Made by a program: the position numbers and the translations under genes
Shown: piece by piece, positions 14,414 through 22,634 of the stretch
Layout: every line of letters begins with the position of its first letter
Numbering within the stretch: the stretch's first letter is position 1
Notes under the pieces: generated by a model
What the model saw: only the letters and a program-made list of their open reading frames with translations
What the model was told of the DNA's origin: nothing
Databases searched by the model: none
DNA from: CAZKMM01 sp964592965
GTDB lineage: Bacteria; RBG-13-61-14; DRUE01
Reading direction: 5' to 3'
NCBI GenBank assembly: GCA_964592965.1
Contig: CAZQJX010000002.1
Coordinates: forward strand, 1-48,291
DNA length: 48,291 nucleotides

Positions 14414-15868
14414 ATGAAGCTCAAGCCAGGAGTGAATTTTTTCGGCAAACTTCATCATCCCGCAATTGGGATACGAATTCCTGAGATTTTTCTGCCAGGG
14501 ATTATCAGTGCCTTTAAAAAATATCATACAGCTGGCGGTTTGATGCTTAGCTTTGGAAGAGAGACCAGCACCGAAGAGGTGATTAACGCACCTATGGGAA
14601 AGTTCCCAATAAGTTTGGGTCATACAGGTACCTCAATCCCCAAATACTTACGAGAAGCAAGAAAATGGGCGAGAAAGCAAGCAGTGCCTGTTGAGCTGGA
14701 AGCTGACCATCTTATCATCATCGGCTCTCCAGAACGAGCAGTAAAAAGAATTGAAGGGGTCTGGGAAAAAAGGGAACTTGACCCAAAGAAGCTTCAAGCA
14801 AGTTTTAAATATAATTTTTCTGCTATTGATGAGGCGCTTGCTACCGCTCGCATCGGCTGCTTCACAACCGATACCTCTGACCTGTTTTTAGAAGAGGTTG
14901 ATAAATACAGTGCAAAGGAGCTGGAAAAAGAGTTTTCTTTGGCGATTGCAGAATCCAAGCAAAAGGAGCTTTTTAGCCGTTACGAAAAACCCTTCCAGCT
15001 CAAAGCAAAACAAAAGACCTTTACTTTGAAATTTAGCAGGGAAGAAGTAAAGAGGCTTTATTTAAAATATCATTTAAGCCTTCGGGCAAATGCCAGACTT
15101 TATGATTACATAAAGGCTAAGCTTGGTTCCAAAAAGTTCGGTTTTGAAATATCTATGGACGAGACAGAATATTTAACTTCGCCCAAAGATGCCTTCTTTT
15201 ATTTGATGGAATGGACAAGCACAGGCAGGCATTTTGATTATTTTGCGCCCAATGTTGGCTTTAAGAAGCGCTCGGATTATTCTGGCTCGCTGGCTTCGCT
15301 TTTTAAGCGGGTGGAAAAGTTTGATGCTATCTGCAGGTATTTTGATGGCGCGATGCTCAGCTTTCATTCTGGAAGCGGAACCACTCCTTGGAGTGGAAAG
15401 GGAGAAGGAGTTTATGAGGTGCTTTTAAAGGCAACTGGCTCGAGGCTTAAATATAAAATCTCTGGCGTTTATTATGAGCTTTTGCTTAGTCTGCTTGAGC
15501 GGGGAGATGCAGGAAAAGAGGGCGAGGAGCTTTATCAGGAAATTTTTGACAAAGTCTATGAATTTTGTAAAGAACAAATAAGAAAACAGGGAGAGCTTTC
15601 CAGCAAACTTCTTGAGCGCCAGCTCAAAAGATATGAGCGGGATGTGAAAAGCGGAAAATGCAGAGAAAGGGATTCGCGGGCAGATTTTTTCCGCTTCAAT
15701 TCCTGGCTGGCTCTTGCCCATCGTGATGAGAGGGGAAGGAGAATCTATCGCAAAAGGCTGGTGGAGCTGTATCAAAAGAATTTTAAGTTCCAAAAGATTG
15801 TTGACCGGGAGGTTTTTGAGCTCACTGAGAGATTAATATTGGGATTAAAATTTAAAAATAATTATTAA
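14414..15868 (+). CDS. uxaE: Tagaturonate-fructuronate epimerase
   Basis: 484 aa, the full length of the UxaE family (PF16257), first described in Thermotoga. It interconverts D-tagaturonate and D-fructuronate, letting galacturonate enter the glucuronate branch. Recognisable stretches are GGLMLSFGRETSTEEVINAP, FPISLGHTGTS, VELEADHLI, the Asp/Glu-rich FEISMDETEYLTSP, and HFDYFAPNVGFKKRSDYSG followed by LSFHSGSGTTPWSG; conserved His and Asp residues in these probably bind metal. ATG 14414 has AGGAGG 6 nt upstream. Together with UxuB it predicts galacturonate to tagaturonate to fructuronate to mannonate; isomerase, dehydratase and KDG kinase genes are not in the window. Confidence 0.9.
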   Translation: MKLKPGVNFFGKLHHPAIGIRIPEIFLPGIISAFKKYHTAGGLMLSFGRETSTEEVINAPMGKFPISLGHTGTSIPKYLREARKWARKQAVPVELEADHLIIIGSPERAVKRIEGVWEKRELDPKKLQASFKYNFSAIDEALATARIGCFTTDTSDLFLEEVDKYSAKELEKEFSLAIAESKQKELFSRYEKPFQLKAKQKTFTLKFSREEVKRLYLKYHLSLRANARLYDYIKAKLGSKKFGFEISMDETEYLTSPKDAFFYLMEWTSTGRHFDYFAPNVGFKKRSDYSGSLASLFKRVEKFDAICRYFDGAMLSFHSGSGTTPWSGKGEGVYEVLLKATGSRLKYKISGVYYELLLSLLERGDAGKEGEELYQEIFDKVYEFCKEQIRKQGELSSKLLERQLKRYERDVKSGKCRERDSRADFFRFNSWLALAHRDERGRRIYRKRLVELYQKNFKFQKIVDREVFELTERLILGLKFKNNY

Positions 15869-15968
15869 AATTAAATTAAAGAATTTTGCATTAAAAATCT
15901 AAAAAGCAAATTGAGAATTAATTTAAAATAAAAACAAAATATTGGATAAAAAATCAAAGGAGGCAAAA

Positions 15969-17435
15969 ATGTTGAGCCGTGTAAAAATTTTAAATTTTAA
16001 GATTTTGGGAATTTTCCTTCCTGCTATATTCTTTTTTGCTTTTTCCTTAAAGGCAGAAAAGGTGCAATATCCTACATTTATTTTCGGGCATATTGTTTGG
16101 GAAGATGAATCAACTTCTGAAAGCTTGCGGGCGCTGGTTAACGGATATCTTGAGCATGATATTCCTGTATCTGGTGTAATCATTGATAGCCCTTGGGAGA
16201 CACACTATAACACCTTTGAGTTTGATACCAAGCGCTTTCCTGACTATAANNNNNNNNNNNNNNNNNNNNNNNNNNNNNNNNNNNNNNNNNNNNNNNNNNN
16301 NNNNNNNNNNNNNNNNNNNNNNNNNNNNNNNNNNNNNNNNNNNNNNNNNTTCTATTACAGCAGAAAAAAGACAGGTAAGCCCATAGTAATTATGGCAAGA
16401 GGAATTGAGGAGTTTAATGAGCACACTCTCGGTCTTCCCGGCTGGACAAATCCGCTTCGGCTGGGAATTGATTTTGTTTATGCGCCTCGTGAGGTAAGCT
16501 TTATGACCTGGATGGGCGACCAAGACCCAACTTGGAATGGAATGCGGGTTGCTTGGAGAAATTTTAAAAAGAGCGCTCAGGCAGGATACTTAAATCCAGG
16601 ATTTGATATCTTTGGCTACCGCTCGGGCAAGCCAGATAAGCTTGTTTTTGTGCGATGGGCGCAATGGGGAGCTTTTGCACCTTTTATGGAAAATGGCGGA
16701 ATTGCTGAACACCGTCCTTGGAAATATGACCAAGAGGTTGTTGAGATATATCGTCGCTTTGCGGTCTGGCACGAGGAATTGGGCTGGTATTTATACAGCC
16801 TTGCCAAAGATAGGTTTTTAGCAGGAAAGAGCCTTGTGGAAATCATTGGAGAGGGCTATTTACTTGGCGATAGCATTTATGTAAAGCCCATTCGCTCGCC
16901 AAAGTCAGAGGTTAAAATTACCCTGCCACAAGGAAAATGGAGATATTGGTTTGACCTAAATGAGCGGTATGAAGGAGAGAAGAGTTTTGTTAAAAATTTC
17001 TCTCTTGGAGAGTTTCCAGTTTTTGTGAAAGAAGGGAGTTTAATTCCTCTTTGGGTAAGTTCCAGCTATGGCGGTCATCAGGTTAATGAGAATTTTACTG
17101 AGCAGGATACTTTTTGGCTCATTGCTGGAAAGAAAACAGGCAAGCGCAGGCTTATCTATCCAGATGGCTCAGAGGCTTTAGTTAGCTGGATAAGGAGCTG
17201 TGAAGGGATAACTATTTCAGCGAATGGAATTAAAAAACCAGTGGTTGTATTAATTGAGCAGGTAAAAGAAAATTTAGCTTCCATCAAGCAGTTTGGTGTT
17301 GAGATTAAAAAATCTTCCTGCTCCCAACTCAGCCCAGCACAAAAAATCAGCTACTGCCAGAAAGAAGATAAACTCTTTGTGCTTTTAAGCCCCAAGCAGG
17401 GAAAGATAGATTTATCAATCAGCTTTGCTCAGTAA
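15969..17435 (+). CDS. GH31 family glycoside hydrolase (interrupted by gap)
   Basis: Start ATG 15969 has AAAGGAGG 5 nt upstream and begins a signal peptide (basic start, hydrophobic LGIFLPAIFFFAFSLKAEK), so the enzyme is exported. Before the gap, VIIDSPWETHYNTFEFDTKRF is a clear GH31 barrel motif. After it come PIVIMARG, GDQDPTWNGMRVAW (probable acid/base Asp), FDIFGY, WAQWGAFAPFMENGG and LLGDSIYVKP, all GH31, with a C-terminal beta domain. The part carrying the nucleophile Asp falls in the gap, and family spacing suggests more than 100 nt are missing there. Substrate (alpha-glucoside, xyloside, galactoside) cannot be assigned; the uxuB-uxaE neighbours hint at plant or algal polysaccharide. 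Its 3' end overlaps convergent tatD by 17 nt. Confidence 0.87.
   Translation: MLSRVKILNFKILGIFLPAIFFFAFSLKAEKVQYPTFIFGHIVWEDESTSESLRALVNGYLEHDIPVSGVIIDSPWETHYNTFEFDTKRFPDYXXXXXXXXXXXXXXXXXXXXXXXXXXXXXXXXXXFYYSRKKTGKPIVIMARGIEEFNEHTLGLPGWTNPLRLGIDFVYAPREVSFMTWMGDQDPTWNGMRVAWRNFKKSAQAGYLNPGFDIFGYRSGKPDKLVFVRWAQWGAFAPFMENGGIAEHRPWKYDQEVVEIYRRFAVWHEELGWYLYSLAKDRFLAGKSLVEIIGEGYLLGDSIYVKPIRSPKSEVKITLPQGKWRYWFDLNERYEGEKSFVKNFSLGEFPVFVKEGSLIPLWVSSSYGGHQVNENFTEQDTFWLIAGKKTGKRRLIYPDGSEALVSWIRSCEGITISANGIKKPVVVLIEQVKENLASIKQFGVEIKKSSCSQLSPAQKISYCQKEDKLFVLLSPKQGKIDLSISFAQ
16250..16349. other. Scaffold gap (100 N) inside the GH31 gene
   Basis: A 100-N placeholder. The same reading frame happens to resume across it, but GH31 family spacing suggests that roughly 100 or more residues are missing, so the real gap is probably longer. 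Confidence 0.97.
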
Positions 17436-18207
17436 TTGGAAGCTGAAACGCCTTGATGGTGTTTTGAGCGGTTTTTTGAGCAACTTCTTCAAAGGATAGG
17501 TCTTTTATCTGGGCTATTTTCTCAGCCACAAATTTAACATAAGCTGGCTCGTTGCGTCTTCCCCTGTATGGCTCAGGCGCAAGAAAAGGGCAATCGGTTT
17601 CTATAAGGAGCATTTCTAAAGGAGTGATTTTAACCACTTCAGGAAGTTGCTTTGCGTTTTTAAAGGTAATCACTCCGGGAATGGAGATAAAAAATCCCAT
17701 TTTAACTAGCTGTTTGGCAAGTTCAGGGCTTCCTGAAAAGCAGTGCATTATTGCTTTTTTAATTTTCATTTCTTTGAGGATTTTTACGGTGCGGTCGTGA
17801 GCATTTCTTGAATGAATAACAACTGGCAAGTCAAGTTCTTTTGCAAGTTCTAACTGCTCGTAAAAAACCTTTTCCTGAGTATCTCTGGGAGAATATTCTT
17901 TGGCAAAGTCCAAGCCAATCTCTCCCACAGCCACCACTTTGGGCTTTTGAGCAAGCTCAAGGATTTTATCTCTTACCTTAGCATTCCAGATTTTGGCATC
18001 GTGCGGATGAATTCCCACAGTGGCAAAAATATTTGGATAGGTGCGGGCAAGCTCTATGCTTCTCTGCGCGCTTTTAAGCTCCTCGCCAGCGCCGATGTTG
18101 ATAATCCATTTGACACCAGCTTGCTCAGCTCGTTTAATTACCTCTTCGCGGTCTTCATCAAAAGCAGAAAAATCCAGATGAGAATGGCTATCAATAAGCA
18201 GGCTCAT
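17419..18207 (-). CDS. tatD: TatD-family metal-dependent hydrolase (DNase)
   Basis: 262 aa from ATG 18207, one base after the metG stop codon; the frame is open further upstream but inside metG. Metal ligands are present: DSHSHLD (His8, His10), GEIGLD (Glu), VIHSRNAHD (His), MHCFSG (His) and IETDCPFLAPEPYRG (Asp). TatD enzymes are cytosolic 3'-5' exonucleases/AP endonucleases linked to DNA repair or D-aminoacyl-tRNA-like substrates. The metG-tatD pair is a widely conserved neighbourhood, and the 1-nt spacing implies coupled translation. Confidence 0.95.
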   Translation of the reverse strand: MSLLIDSHSHLDFSAFDEDREEVIKRAEQAGVKWIINIGAGEELKSAQRSIELARTYPNIFATVGIHPHDAKIWNAKVRDKILELAQKPKVVAVGEIGLDFAKEYSPRDTQEKVFYEQLELAKELDLPVVIHSRNAHDRTVKILKEMKIKKAIMHCFSGSPELAKQLVKMGFFISIPGVITFKNAKQLPEVVKITPLEMLLIETDCPFLAPEPYRGRRNEPAYVKFVAEKIAQIKDLSFEEVAQKTAQNTIKAFQLPITEQS

Positions 18208-18208
18208 T

Positions 18209-19741
18209 TTATTCCACTCTTGGGAAAAGAGGCTTTGCTTTTTTAATTTTGGCTTTGGGCGCAAGGAGCTTGAAAGATAGGTTTTCAGCCAGTGGTCGTT
18301 CGTTCATTGGCTCTTCTAGGCAGAGCTGGCTCCAGATTTTTTGCGCAGAGCCGGGCATAAAAGGAAAGATGAAAAGCGCAACCGCGCGCAAACCAGCAGT
18401 TGCATAAAAAAGCACGGTTTTAAGCCGTTCCTTTTTCGCTGAATCCTTTGCTAGTGACCAAGGCGCTGTGGTATCAAGGTATTTATTAATCTGATTGATG
18501 TATTCCCAGATTTCCATCAGGGCACGATGAAAGGCAAAGTTTTTAAACGCGCTTTCAACCTTGCTCTCGGTTTTGTGGGCAGATTCTTCCAGCTCTCGGT
18601 CTATGCCCTCTAGCTGGCTTGGCTCGCTAATCTCACCATCAAGATATTTGCTGACTATTCCGCAGAGCCTGCTGAGCAGGTTGCCGAGGTCATTGGCAAG
18701 GTCTGAGTTAATTCTTTGCTTGAGGGCAGAGATAGAAAAATCTCCGTCCTGACCAAAAGCCACTTCTCGCAAAAGGAAATAGCGGAAAGCATCAAGTCCG
18801 TAATCAGCAATTACCTGATTGGGGTCAACAAAGTTGCCCAGGGATTTGCTCATTTTCTGACCTTCATTTGTCCACCAGCCGTGCGCAAAGATGGTTTTGG
18901 GAAGCTCAATTCCAGCGCTCATCAAAAGGCAGGGCCAGTAAACTGCATGATGCCGGAGAATGTCTTTTCCAATCAAATGGACATCAGCTGGCCAGAACTG
19001 CTGGAATTTTCCTTCTTTATCTTCAGGCCAGCCCAGCGCAGAGATATAATTAATAAGCGCATCCACCCACACATAGGTAATATGCCCTTCGGCATTGGGA
19101 ATGGGCACTCCCCAGTCAAAGCTGGTTCTGCTGATGGAAAGGTCACGAAGTCCGCCCTGAACAAAACTGCGAATCTCATTGGCACGAACCTCAGGAAGAA
19201 TAAATTCAGGATGAAGGTCAATGTGCTTGAGAAGCTCCTTTTCATACCTGCTCATACGGAAGAAATAGCTTGGCTCCTTGAGCTTTTCCACCGGACGATG
19301 GCATACAGGGCAATTGCCATTTTCATCAAGCTGGGTCTCTGTCCAGTAGGTCTCGCAGGGAACACAATACCAGTCCTCATATTCTCCCAGATATATGTCT
19401 TGGTTTTGCTGAAGGCGCTTTAAAAATTCCTGAACTGCTTTTGTATGCCTGTCTTCAGTGGTGCGGATAAAGTCATTATATTCAATATCCATTTTTTTCC
19501 AGAGCTCTTTAAATCGCTCTGCGTTTCGGTCAGCCAGCTCTTTAGGGCTGATTCCCAGCTCTTGTGCGGTGCGCTGAATTTTTTGACCGTGCTCATCAGT
19601 TCCAGTTAAAAAGAACACCTTTTTGCCTTTAAGCTTCCAGTAGCGGGCAAGCACATCTGCTGCTAAAGTGGTGTAAGCGTGCCCTATATGAGGAACATCG
19701 TTTACATAGTAAATAGGGGTTGTGACATAAAACTTCTCCAT
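18209..19741 (-). CDS. metG: Methionyl-tRNA synthetase
   Basis: 510 aa class I synthetase. The HIGH motif is at 18-21 (PHIGHAYTT), KMSKS at 296-300 (GQKMSKSLGN), and a zinc knuckle lies in the connective domain (Cys126, Cys129, Cys144, Cys147). It ends after the anticodon-binding helical domain and lacks the C-terminal Trbp111/EMAP tRNA-binding domain that many bacterial enzymes carry, so it is probably monomeric. It starts 6 nt after ricT, with GAGGAGTGAGG overlapping the ricT stop as ribosome site. Confidence 0.98.
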   Translation of the reverse strand: MEKFYVTTPIYYVNDVPHIGHAYTTLAADVLARYWKLKGKKVFFLTGTDEHGQKIQRTAQELGISPKELADRNAERFKELWKKMDIEYNDFIRTTEDRHTKAVQEFLKRLQQNQDIYLGEYEDWYCVPCETYWTETQLDENGNCPVCHRPVEKLKEPSYFFRMSRYEKELLKHIDLHPEFILPEVRANEIRSFVQGGLRDLSISRTSFDWGVPIPNAEGHITYVWVDALINYISALGWPEDKEGKFQQFWPADVHLIGKDILRHHAVYWPCLLMSAGIELPKTIFAHGWWTNEGQKMSKSLGNFVDPNQVIADYGLDAFRYFLLREVAFGQDGDFSISALKQRINSDLANDLGNLLSRLCGIVSKYLDGEISEPSQLEGIDRELEESAHKTESKVESAFKNFAFHRALMEIWEYINQINKYLDTTAPWSLAKDSAKKERLKTVLFYATAGLRAVALFIFPFMPGSAQKIWSQLCLEEPMNERPLAENLSFKLLAPKAKIKKAKPLFPRVE

Positions 19742-19747
19742 CTTTCC

Positions 19748-20635
19748 TCACTCCTCTAATTCTTTTAGCTCTTCTGGCATCTCCTCTTCTTCGCCGGGCT
19801 TGATTTCTTTAACTTGGTCTGCAGGAAAGCTCTTTTGCCTTCCGTCTTCAAATTCTACGGTCAATCGCTGGAAAAGAGGATTGAGTTCAATTACTTTTCC
19901 TTCTCCCTCTGGTGTCTCAACATAGCTACCTTTTCTTGGCATCTTTTCCAAAAGCTCCTGATATAAAGGATGCTCAAAGGTGAGACAGCACATAAGCCTT
20001 CCGCAAACTCCGCTCACCTTGGCAGGGTTCATTGCCAGATTCTGGTCTTTTGCCATTCGCACTGAAACAGAATTGAATTCAGTAAGAAAACTGGCACAGC
20101 AGAGCACCCTTCCGCAGTTGCCAATACCACCGACCAGTTTGGCTTCATCACGAACACCAATTTGACGCATTTCTATGCGGGTATGGAGCTTGTGGGCAAG
20201 GTCTTTTACCAGCTCGCGGAAATCCACACGCTGTTCCGCTGTGTAATAAAAAATAACCCGACTGCCATCATGCATATATTCTACTTTTACCAGCTTCATA
20301 TTAAGACCACGAGCTTTGATTCGCTCCAAGCAGAATTCAAATGCCCGTGCCTCTCTTTCACGGTTTTTCTTTTCCCGCTCAAGGTCAGCGCGAGTGGCTT
20401 TTCTTATCACTGGCTTTAAGTCCTCTGGGCACTGCTCAACAGGAAGAGAGAAAACAGGAGTGACCACACGAGCCATAGCCAGTCCCTGCTCGGTCTCAAC
20501 AAGGACAAAATCACCAAATTTAAGCTCTTCACTTCCTGCTTCAAAAAAATAGGTTTTGCCTGCGGTTTTGAACTTTACTCCTACCAGCCTTTTTTCCTTC
20601 TGCTCGCCTGTTGATTTTTTCTCTGCTTCTGCCAT
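19748..20635 (-). CDS. ricT: RicT/YaaT-type PSP1 domain protein
   Basis: 295 aa. The PSP1 core is clear: LVGVKFKTAGKTYFFEAG, VKVEYMHDGSRVIFYYTAEQRVDFRELVKDLA, RIEMRQIGVRDEAK, then a cysteine-rich part GGIGNCGRVLCCASF and GVCGRLMCCLTFEH. In Bacillus RicT joins RicA and RicF in an Fe-S complex that stimulates RNase Y-dependent mRNA maturation; the cysteines bind the cluster. The C-terminus is very acidic (EEEEMPEELKELEE). Neighbours holB and metG repeat the order seen in many Firmicutes. RicA/RicF partners are not in the window. Confidence 0.9.
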   Translation of the reverse strand: MAEAEKKSTGEQKEKRLVGVKFKTAGKTYFFEAGSEELKFGDFVLVETEQGLAMARVVTPVFSLPVEQCPEDLKPVIRKATRADLEREKKNREREARAFEFCLERIKARGLNMKLVKVEYMHDGSRVIFYYTAEQRVDFRELVKDLAHKLHTRIEMRQIGVRDEAKLVGGIGNCGRVLCCASFLTEFNSVSVRMAKDQNLAMNPAKVSGVCGRLMCCLTFEHPLYQELLEKMPRKGSYVETPEGEGKVIELNPLFQRLTVEFEDGRQKSFPADQVKEIKPGEEEEMPEELKELEE

Positions 20636-20638
20636 TTT

Positions 20639-21586
20639 TCAATCCAGCTTTAATATAATCTGCTCGCCAATTGTCTGCGCCTGTATGTTATAGTTTAATC
20701 GGTCTTCTTCTAATCGCAAAAGCACATCTAGGCTAGAAAGGATTTGCCTGAGTGATTTTCTTGAAGCGTGGCTTTTTATCTCCTTTTCAAAATCAGGATT
20801 GAATACAGGTTCTTTTCCCAGTTTAACCCGCAAAAGGTCGCGATACCAGTTTATGAGAAATTCAAGATAGGTCTCTACATTTTTGGTAAAGCCGGGGTTT
20901 TGGGCTAGCTCAAAGTTTTTTCCTGCTTTGAGATTTTTTATTTCCAGCCAGTTTTTAAGAAAGCTCTTGCGGGTGTCAATCAGAGTAAGGAACTGCTCTG
21001 CCCGCTCTTTGCTTCCTTCAGCATAGCTGGAGATGATGCGGGCTTTGTCTTTGGGAATGTTCATTTCTTTTTCCAGCCAGCTGATTATTTCTTGTTCTGG
21101 AACGGGAGAGAAGCGAATGGTCTGACAGCGAGAGACAACAGTTGGAAGAAGCCTGCTCCGATTAGAAGAGGTGAGAATTAAAATGGTGTTTTTAGGCGGT
21201 TCCTCAAGGGTTTTTAAAAGAGCGTTCATTGCTTGAACCGTTAGTTTGTCAGCGTCTTTGAGTATTGCGATTTTCCAGCGAGCTTGAAAAGCTCGGTAGG
21301 AAATGCGCTCTTGAAACTGCCGAACCTCATCAATTTTAATCTGCCTTTCTTCCTCTTTTACTTCAAGAATATGCAGGTCAGGATGAGAAAGCTTTGAGAT
21401 TTGCAGGCAAGAAGGGCAATTCTCGCAGGGCGGAAAATTCCCCTGCTCGCAGTTCAGCGCCTTTGCGAATCTAAGGGCAAAATTAAACTTGCCTACGCCT
21501 CTGGGACCAAGAAAAAGATAACTATTTGCCAGCCTGTTCTGAGAAATGGCTAATTTTAGGTTTTCTTCAATAGCATTCAGGAACAT
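20639..21586 (-). CDS. holB: DNA polymerase III delta' subunit
   Basis: 315 aa AAA+ clamp-loader subunit. It has a zinc module (Cys46, Cys54, Cys57, Cys60), a sensor-2 partner region, the SRC motif (TVVSRCQTI, 152-154) that supplies the arginine finger, and an ILKDADKL Walker-B-like strand. The P-loop reads GPRGVGKF: the final Ser/Thr is Phe34, so ATP hydrolysis is unlikely, which agrees with a delta' rather than a gamma/tau role. It follows the AMMECR1 gene by 2 nt and precedes ricT by 3 nt. Confidence 0.88.
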   Translation of the reverse strand: MFLNAIEENLKLAISQNRLANSYLFLGPRGVGKFNFALRFAKALNCEQGNFPPCENCPSCLQISKLSHPDLHILEVKEEERQIKIDEVRQFQERISYRAFQARWKIAILKDADKLTVQAMNALLKTLEEPPKNTILILTSSNRSRLLPTVVSRCQTIRFSPVPEQEIISWLEKEMNIPKDKARIISSYAEGSKERAEQFLTLIDTRKSFLKNWLEIKNLKAGKNFELAQNPGFTKNVETYLEFLINWYRDLLRVKLGKEPVFNPDFEKEIKSHASRKSLRQILSSLDVLLRLEEDRLNYNIQAQTIGEQIILKLD

Positions 21587-21588
21587 TT

Positions 21589-22161
21589 TTATTGGAAATC
21601 TTTTTCAGAAAAGACTTCAGCGCTAAAGATTTCAATTTTGGTATCAGGTTCTTTCCAGGCATCAGGGTTGAGTCCTGCTTTGATGCAGGTTTGGGCAAGG
21701 AAGGTTTCTCTGTCCCAGCCATATTCAGTTGCTACCTGAGGAAGAAGCACCCCCCGATAAAATCCTTTGGTAATATAAATCCCGTGCTTGCCCACTTCTA
21801 TTTCCTCAGGCTTTGCAGCTCGGAGCGGGCTTAATACTGAAATTTCTATTTCAATATCTTTAAGCTCGCTTTCATCAAGCGGTGGAAAGCGTGGGTCTTC
21901 CCAGCCAGAGGCTATTGCCATCTCAGAAACAGTCTGATATAAAGGACCCCTTCCTTCAAAAACTCCTATGCAACCACGAAGCATACCCTTTTTATGAAGC
22001 GTGACAAAAGCTCCTCTTTTTGAGCGAAGATTTTCACTAACTTGGTCCGGGCTAGGTAGCTTGGGTTTTCTTCCTTCACGAGCATAGGTCTCTATGGTTT
22101 GACGAGCAATTTTAAGTAGAAATTTTTTCTCCTCATCTGTTAGTTTAAATTCCTCTGGCAT
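21589..22161 (-). CDS. amrA: AMMECR1-domain protein (AmmeMemoRadiSam system protein A)
   Basis: 190 aa, almost entirely AMMECR1 domain. The family hallmark LRGCIG appears as MLRGCIGVFEGRGPLYQTV, followed by MAIASGWEDPRFPPL, IEIEISVLSPLR and GVLLPQVATEYGWDRETFL with the conserved CIKAGL cysteine. The family is often linked with a Memo-like protein and a radical SAM enzyme (the AmmeMemoRadiSam trio), whose reaction is poorly known. Neither partner is here; instead the gene lies in a replication/translation operon. Confidence 0.9.
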   Translation of the reverse strand: MPEEFKLTDEEKKFLLKIARQTIETYAREGRKPKLPSPDQVSENLRSKRGAFVTLHKKGMLRGCIGVFEGRGPLYQTVSEMAIASGWEDPRFPPLDESELKDIEIEISVLSPLRAAKPEEIEVGKHGIYITKGFYRGVLLPQVATEYGWDRETFLAQTCIKAGLNPDAWKEPDTKIEIFSAEVFSEKDFQ

Positions 22162-22176
22162 TTTTCCTCCTGAGAT

Positions 22177-22503
22177 TTAATGGAGTTTGGGTTTTTTGGA
22201 AAGAAGGTTTTTTTCAAGAATTTGGAAATATAAAAGTATGATGATGTTTTGAATATCTTCTGGGAGCCTCTGGATAAATTCCTTTTTTTCCTCCATATTG
22301 GGCAGGGTAAGAATTTCCCTCAGCACTTCTCTTACCTGCTCAACCTTTTGCGAGCCCAGACGCTCAAGCTCGTGCTCGGATTTAGAAAAAGCCCTGCGAA
22401 TCTGGTCATTGCTGAAAAGAATGTGATTTCCCTGCAACCCCTGACTTATCAGGTATTCAAGGAAGGAATTAGCTTGCTGGTCATCTTGAAACCGCTCTAC
22501 CAT
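22177..22503 (-). CDS. Conserved-looking helical protein of unknown function
   Basis: 108 aa, first gene of the operon that runs down to tatD. The sequence is highly charged and helical (for example SEHELERLGSQKVEQVREVLREI and KKEFIQRLPEDIQNIIILLYFQILEK), with no signal peptide, metal motif or recognised domain. No Shine-Dalgarno sequence precedes the ATG, and the promoter -10 box lies only 9 nt upstream, so its mRNA may be leaderless. A small regulator or complex subunit is possible; no function can be assigned. Confidence 0.65.
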   Translation of the reverse strand: MVERFQDDQQANSFLEYLISQGLQGNHILFSNDQIRRAFSKSEHELERLGSQKVEQVREVLREILTLPNMEEKKEFIQRLPEDIQNIIILLYFQILEKNLLSKKPKLH

Positions 22504-22512
22504 CTTGAATTT

Positions 22513-22540
22513 ATGATATTCTCTGACATCGGATTGTCAA
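22513..22540 (-). promoter_or_regulatory. Promoter of the 22503-17419 operon
   Basis: On the minus strand a consensus TTGACA (22535-22540), a 16-nt spacer and TATCAT (22513-22518). The -10 box ends 9 nt before the ATG, so transcription would start about 2 nt before the start codon. Its -35 box faces away from the divergent fusA2 promoter across 23 nt. Confidence 0.68.
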
Positions 22541-22563
22541 GCTAGCTCTTTATATTTTCTGGT

Positions 22564-22592
22564 TTGACAAACTCCTAGCTAGTAATTAATAT
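22564..22592 (+). promoter_or_regulatory. Strong promoter of the EF-G paralog gene
   Basis: Consensus TTGACA (22564-22569), exactly 17 nt, then TAATAT (22587-22592), 42 nt before the start codon; AAAGGAG follows at about 22620. One of the best sigma70-type promoters in the window. Confidence 0.8.
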
Positions 22593-22634
22593 AAAATCCC
22601 GATTAAATCCTTAAGTGAAAAAAGGAGCTCAAAA

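Noticed and set aside
16250..16349. Reading the GH31 frame straight through the N run as proof that exactly 100 nt are missing
   Set aside because: 100 N is a standard placeholder and GH31 spacing suggests more residues are missing, so frame continuity is coincidental.
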